From Rhodospirillales bacterium (GTDB lineage: Bacteria > Pseudomonadota > Alphaproteobacteria > Rhodospirillales > Casp-alpha2), in the NCBI GenBank assembly GCA_018664265.1, contig JABJOR010000438.1, positions 1-10,107 on the forward strand: a stretch of DNA of 10,107 nt, read 5' to 3'. Of the stretch, positions 7,738 through 10,107 are shown in pieces (within the stretch, counting starts at the first letter, position 1; each line of letters opens with the position of its first letter). Made by a program: the position numbers and the translations under genes. The notes under the pieces were generated by a model. The model was not told where the DNA came from. It did no database searches and saw only the letters and a list, made by a program, of their open reading frames with translations.

Positions 7738-7816
7738 TGGTGAAAGTCTAAGTTTTCTAGATGTTTTTAAAACGTTCTCTTGTCTCAAGACCCTCGATTG
7801 AATCTGACCAGGGATA

Positions 7817-8629
7817 TCAGGCCATATCGGAGTCACCCCAATGTTGGTCTTCATATGCACCTTGGAATGGAATTTTGTCGCACGTCGATGTGCTCGTTTT
7901 GCAGGCAAGAACCTGGTTAACCAGAAGTTTGTCGCGCAGTAGCGTCCATTGAACGGGATTTATGCGTGAATAATTGTATTCCACAGAAAATCGCGGAGAG
8001 ATTTTTTTAGTAGATGGATCAAGAAAAAGTATATCTATGGCATGGAGTTTATAGTTATTTGCCCTGTAATATGACTCGAAGAAAGTTGGGGAAAATTGGT
8101 AGAAACCGTGTTCCATATAATTATTCGCAGGTAAATAGTGGTATATGCAGCCGCCTTCTTTCAAAAATGCATGATAGTTTTTGAAAGCTTGTGGCACATT
8201 AAATAAGTGCTCAGAGGTTCCAGCGTCAACAACCAAATCGACTTCGCCACCAATGTCCTTACTTGAGAGTTCCAGATTTAAATCCAGTAAAACTGATGCT
8301 CCTTGATAATCGCTAATATCGATAGCTATTACCTCATCAAACCCTAATATCTTGAAGAATAGTTCACTGCTGATTGTTCCCTTGTTATCTTTGGCATAAA
8401 AGCGTTTTTGTTCTCGCAATTCAGCCCATATTTTTGAACCACGGTCATCCAATACAACTTGTTGATTGTCTATCATTTCAAGAAATCCATGGCGAGCACA
8501 GATTTCTACGAACATCAGTTCATTGATGTGAAGATTTAAAACACCTAGTGTGGCAACGCGATTTCCAGTTATTAATCCCGCTTTACGGTAGCTAGCTAAC
8601 TTGTCCAGCTCATCATATGATAATGCCAT
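7817..8629 (-). CDS. SAM-dependent methyltransferase-like protein of polysaccharide-locus type
   Basis: The 270-residue soluble protein has a class I methyltransferase-like core at about 78-200. A beta 2 segment with acidic end reads VIAIDISDYQGAS (100-112). A beta 4 segment reads DLVVDAGTSEHLFN (131-144). The distinctive motif HGFYQFSP (174-181) follows. From memory, proteins with this D-x-G-T-xEH plus HGFYQFSP pattern occur in surface-polysaccharide and glycan modification loci. The classical glycine-rich motif I is not visible before beta 2; the equivalent stretch reads DNKGTISSELFFKILG (81-96). SAM binding is thus inferred from the family, and the substrate is unknown. ATG 8629 is chosen. 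An in-frame TTG at 8638 sits four bases after AAGGA and would add three residues, so that start is possible. The gene looks more AT-rich than serA and metA and stands alone between two operons, which fits an acquired or accessory gene. Confidence 0.75.
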   Translation of the reverse strand: MALSYDELDKLASYRKAGLITGNRVATLGVLNLHINELMFVEICARHGFLEMIDNQQVVLDDRGSKIWAELREQKRFYAKDNKGTISSELFFKILGFDEVIAIDISDYQGASVLLDLNLELSSKDIGGEVDLVVDAGTSEHLFNVPQAFKNYHAFLKEGGCIYHYLPANNYMEHGFYQFSPTFFESYYRANNYKLHAIDILFLDPSTKKISPRFSVEYNYSRINPVQWTLLRDKLLVNQVLACKTSTSTCDKIPFQGAYEDQHWGDSDMA

Positions 8630-8783
8630 TTGATGCAAACTATCCTTATAATCATGGTCGCTAATTGCTGACTGTCTAAAGTAATAACAAGTGAATTGTT
8701 TAGCATATGATCAGCTTTAGCCAGCAATATTTAGGATGTGTTCAGAAAGGATCTCTGTAATAGGTGTTAGGCTTTTAGACTTA

Positions 8784-9359
8784 TTAAATCGCTGTACGTT
8801 CCAGCCATTCTTCTTTTGTTATGCGCAGGTCAGGGCAATTGGCCTCCGCATAACAAAACCGTTTTCCCACTTCGCGCAATCCGGCTTTTTCGAGCACATT
8901 GCGGGATTTGTAATTTTCGTCGTCCAGCGTGGCGACGATTTCCTGCAAGGGCGTGTTTTCAAAAGCAAAACGCAGGATGCGATTTACGGCTTCGGTCGCA
9001 TAGCCTTTACCCCAGGCTAATTTTTTTAAAAAATAGCCTGTCTCTATATCGCCATCTGGAATGCCGGGGCCTTCAAGGAGGCTCCAGTCTGTATCGTCCA
9101 GCTCTATAGGAAGAGGTAGAAGAGCGACCGTTCCCAGTTTTTGGTTGCTGCTAGTTTCCGTGATGCACCAAACACCGATGCAGCCACCACCGCACCGTTT
9201 GATGTAGGTGGGAAGGGCCTGTTCAATGCTATCGGGTGTCATAACGTCACAGACGTACTGTACCACTTCAGGGTCTGTAAATAGCTCAACAGCCAGATCT
9301 AAGTCATCCAAGCTTAACGGTCTGAGCAAAAGTCGCTCAGTTGTCAAGACCAGAGTCAT
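8784..9359 (-). CDS. GNAT-family N-acetyltransferase (RimJ/RimL-like)
   Basis: This 191-residue protein is a single GNAT domain of the RimJ/RimL type, which transfers acetyl from acetyl-CoA to an amine. The start MTLVLTTERLLLRPLSLDDLD is the usual opening strand and helix of this group. The acetyl-CoA pyrophosphate loop is LAWGKGYATEA (114-124), following the beta 4 strand GDIETGYFL. The later DDENYKSRNVLEKAGL (146-161) is the conserved alpha 4 region. The substrate cannot be deduced: protein N-termini, small amines and antibiotics are all used in the family. The start codon overlaps the metA stop as ATGA, with no strong Shine-Dalgarno, so translation is probably coupled to metA. Confidence 0.9.
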   Translation of the reverse strand: MTLVLTTERLLLRPLSLDDLDLAVELFTDPEVVQYVCDVMTPDSIEQALPTYIKRCGGGCIGVWCITETSSNQKLGTVALLPLPIELDDTDWSLLEGPGIPDGDIETGYFLKKLAWGKGYATEAVNRILRFAFENTPLQEIVATLDDENYKSRNVLEKAGLREVGKRFCYAEANCPDLRITKEEWLERTAI

Positions 9360-10107
9360 GACTCTACGAGTTCACGCCCATAGGTCGAACCGATAAGGTC
9401 GATATCATAAGGCGTGCTCTGATAGATATCGTTGAGCCAGTTGTTGAACAACAGATGCGCACTACTTCGCCATGTGTTGACGGGCTCGTTGTCGGGGTTA
9501 TCGTCGCGGTAGTAATTCGCTGGAATTCCGTTTTTGTCACCACTTGCAACATCACGACGGTATTCATCATCCAGTGTATTGGACTCGTATTCCAGATGAT
9601 TAAACATATGGATATGGTTGAGACGGCTATCGCGCACCAAACACATTCCGGATTGTTCCGATTCAACCAGGATATCCAGATTTGGGAATTTTTCAAAATC
9701 CTCACGACGGTTTTCGGTGTGACGAGATACGGGCACCGGAAATTCATCGTTCAGGCCATGCATCATCAACGGCGTATTATCGAGAACCCGGTGGGTATAA
9801 ACTCCGAACCGTTTTTGTGGCAGTTGATACTTCGGTATATCATAAAAATGATTGAGAGCCGCTTGCGCACCCCAGCACAGGGTGAACATGCTGTGTACAT
9901 TGTGAACGGCCCAGTCAAATATCTGGCCCAGCTCGTCCCAGTATTCGACTTGTTCAAATTCAAGTTTTTCAATCGGTGCACCAGTGATGATCAGGCCATC
10001 AAACTTTTGCGCCTTGATATCAGCAAATGGATGGTAAAAATCCAGCATGTGTTCACGTGACGTGTTCTTGGGCACGTAGTTGGTTGGCGCGATCATGGTC
10101 ATTTCAA
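9356..10107 (-). CDS. metA: Homoserine O-acyltransferase, MetA type (5' end outside window)
   Basis: MetA acylates the hydroxyl of homoserine in methionine synthesis. The frame stays open to the window edge, and an internal ATG at 10102 should not be taken as the start. Alignment with E. coli MetA from memory gives a constant offset of 66 residues from that ATG, so about 66 N-terminal residues, including the MPKK segment, lie outside. Counted from 10102, the nucleophile Cys76 (TLCWGAQAAL) equals E. coli Cys142, His169 equals His235 and Glu171 equals Glu237, giving an intact triad. NTWRSSAHLLFNNWLN (209-224) is the conserved C-terminal motif. Glu45 in TGAPIE equals position 111, where Gly marks succinyl-CoA enzymes and Glu marks acetyl-CoA enzymes, so acetyl-CoA is the predicted donor. 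The estimated full length of about 314 residues fits the family. The stop overlaps the GNAT start. Confidence 0.95.
   Translation of the reverse strand, partial: EMTMIAPTNYVPKNTSREHMLDFYHPFADIKAQKFDGLIITGAPIEKLEFEQVEYWDELGQIFDWAVHNVHSMFTLCWGAQAALNHFYDIPKYQLPQKRFGVYTHRVLDNTPLMMHGLNDEFPVPVSRHTENRREDFEKFPNLDILVESEQSGMCLVRDSRLNHIHMFNHLEYESNTLDDEYRRDVASGDKNGIPANYYRDDNPDNEPVNTWRSSAHLLFNNWLNDIYQSTPYDIDLIGSTYGRELVES

Noticed and set aside
7778..7790. Short stem TCTTG-TCT-CAAGA as terminator of the methyltransferase-like gene
   Set aside because: The stem is only five base pairs with a 3-base loop and no T-run follows, so it is too weak to call.
9455..10060. 201-codon open frame on the plus strand opposite metA
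   Set aside because: It is antisense to well-conserved MetA sequence and has no recognisable motif or ribosome binding site.
10100..10102. ATG as the metA start
   Set aside because: Conserved MetA residues align at a constant offset of 66, so the protein must begin beyond the window. The frame is open to the edge.

Overview
The window reads as ordinary chromosomal sequence from an alphaproteobacterium of moderate, AT-leaning base composition, probably of a Rhodospirillales-like or related marine lineage. The clues are a phosphoserine aminotransferase of the alphaproteobacterial/Methanosarcina type, an FnrN/FnrL-style oxygen sensor with Cys-X2-Cys-X7-Cys spacing, and a MetA-type homoserine acyltransferase. 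The genus is inference. Genes are closely packed, and no gene-free stretch exceeds about 220 bases. I see no rRNA, tRNA, insertion sequence, integrase, CRISPR array or phage gene.

Left part (1-3600): a membrane sensor protein, cut by the window edge, reads leftward. Behind it, also leftward, lies a Crp/Fnr-family regulator with all four cysteines expected for a [4Fe-4S] cluster. Divergent from the regulator is a large SLC13/CitMHS-type permease with two cytoplasmic TrkA-C domains between its membrane halves. The AT-rich gap between regulator and permease carries two perfect inverted repeats. One overlaps a good sigma-70 -10 box for the regulator.

Middle part (3597-7740): a leftward CheB-like methylesterase meets the permease tail to tail, and the two share a TTAA in which both stop codons sit. 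Its catalytic Ser-His-Asp triad is intact, but its N-terminal receiver domain is degenerate. Divergent from it are serC and serA, a two-gene operon for the first two steps of serine synthesis from 3-phosphoglycerate. The operon ends in a perfect 12-bp stem-loop.

Right part (7817-10107): three leftward genes. metA, cut by the right edge, is joined by an ATGA stop/start overlap to a GNAT acetyltransferase. After a gap comes a more AT-rich orphan gene for a methyltransferase-like protein of a type I associate with surface-polysaccharide loci. MetA has Glu at the position equivalent to E. coli residue 111, which predicts acetyl-CoA rather than succinyl-CoA as acyl donor.

Nothing here forms a convincing undescribed system. 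The most useful leads are the phosphorylation-independent-looking CheB, the likely acetyl-specific MetA with its coupled GNAT gene, and the palindromic promoter region of the Fnr-type regulator.
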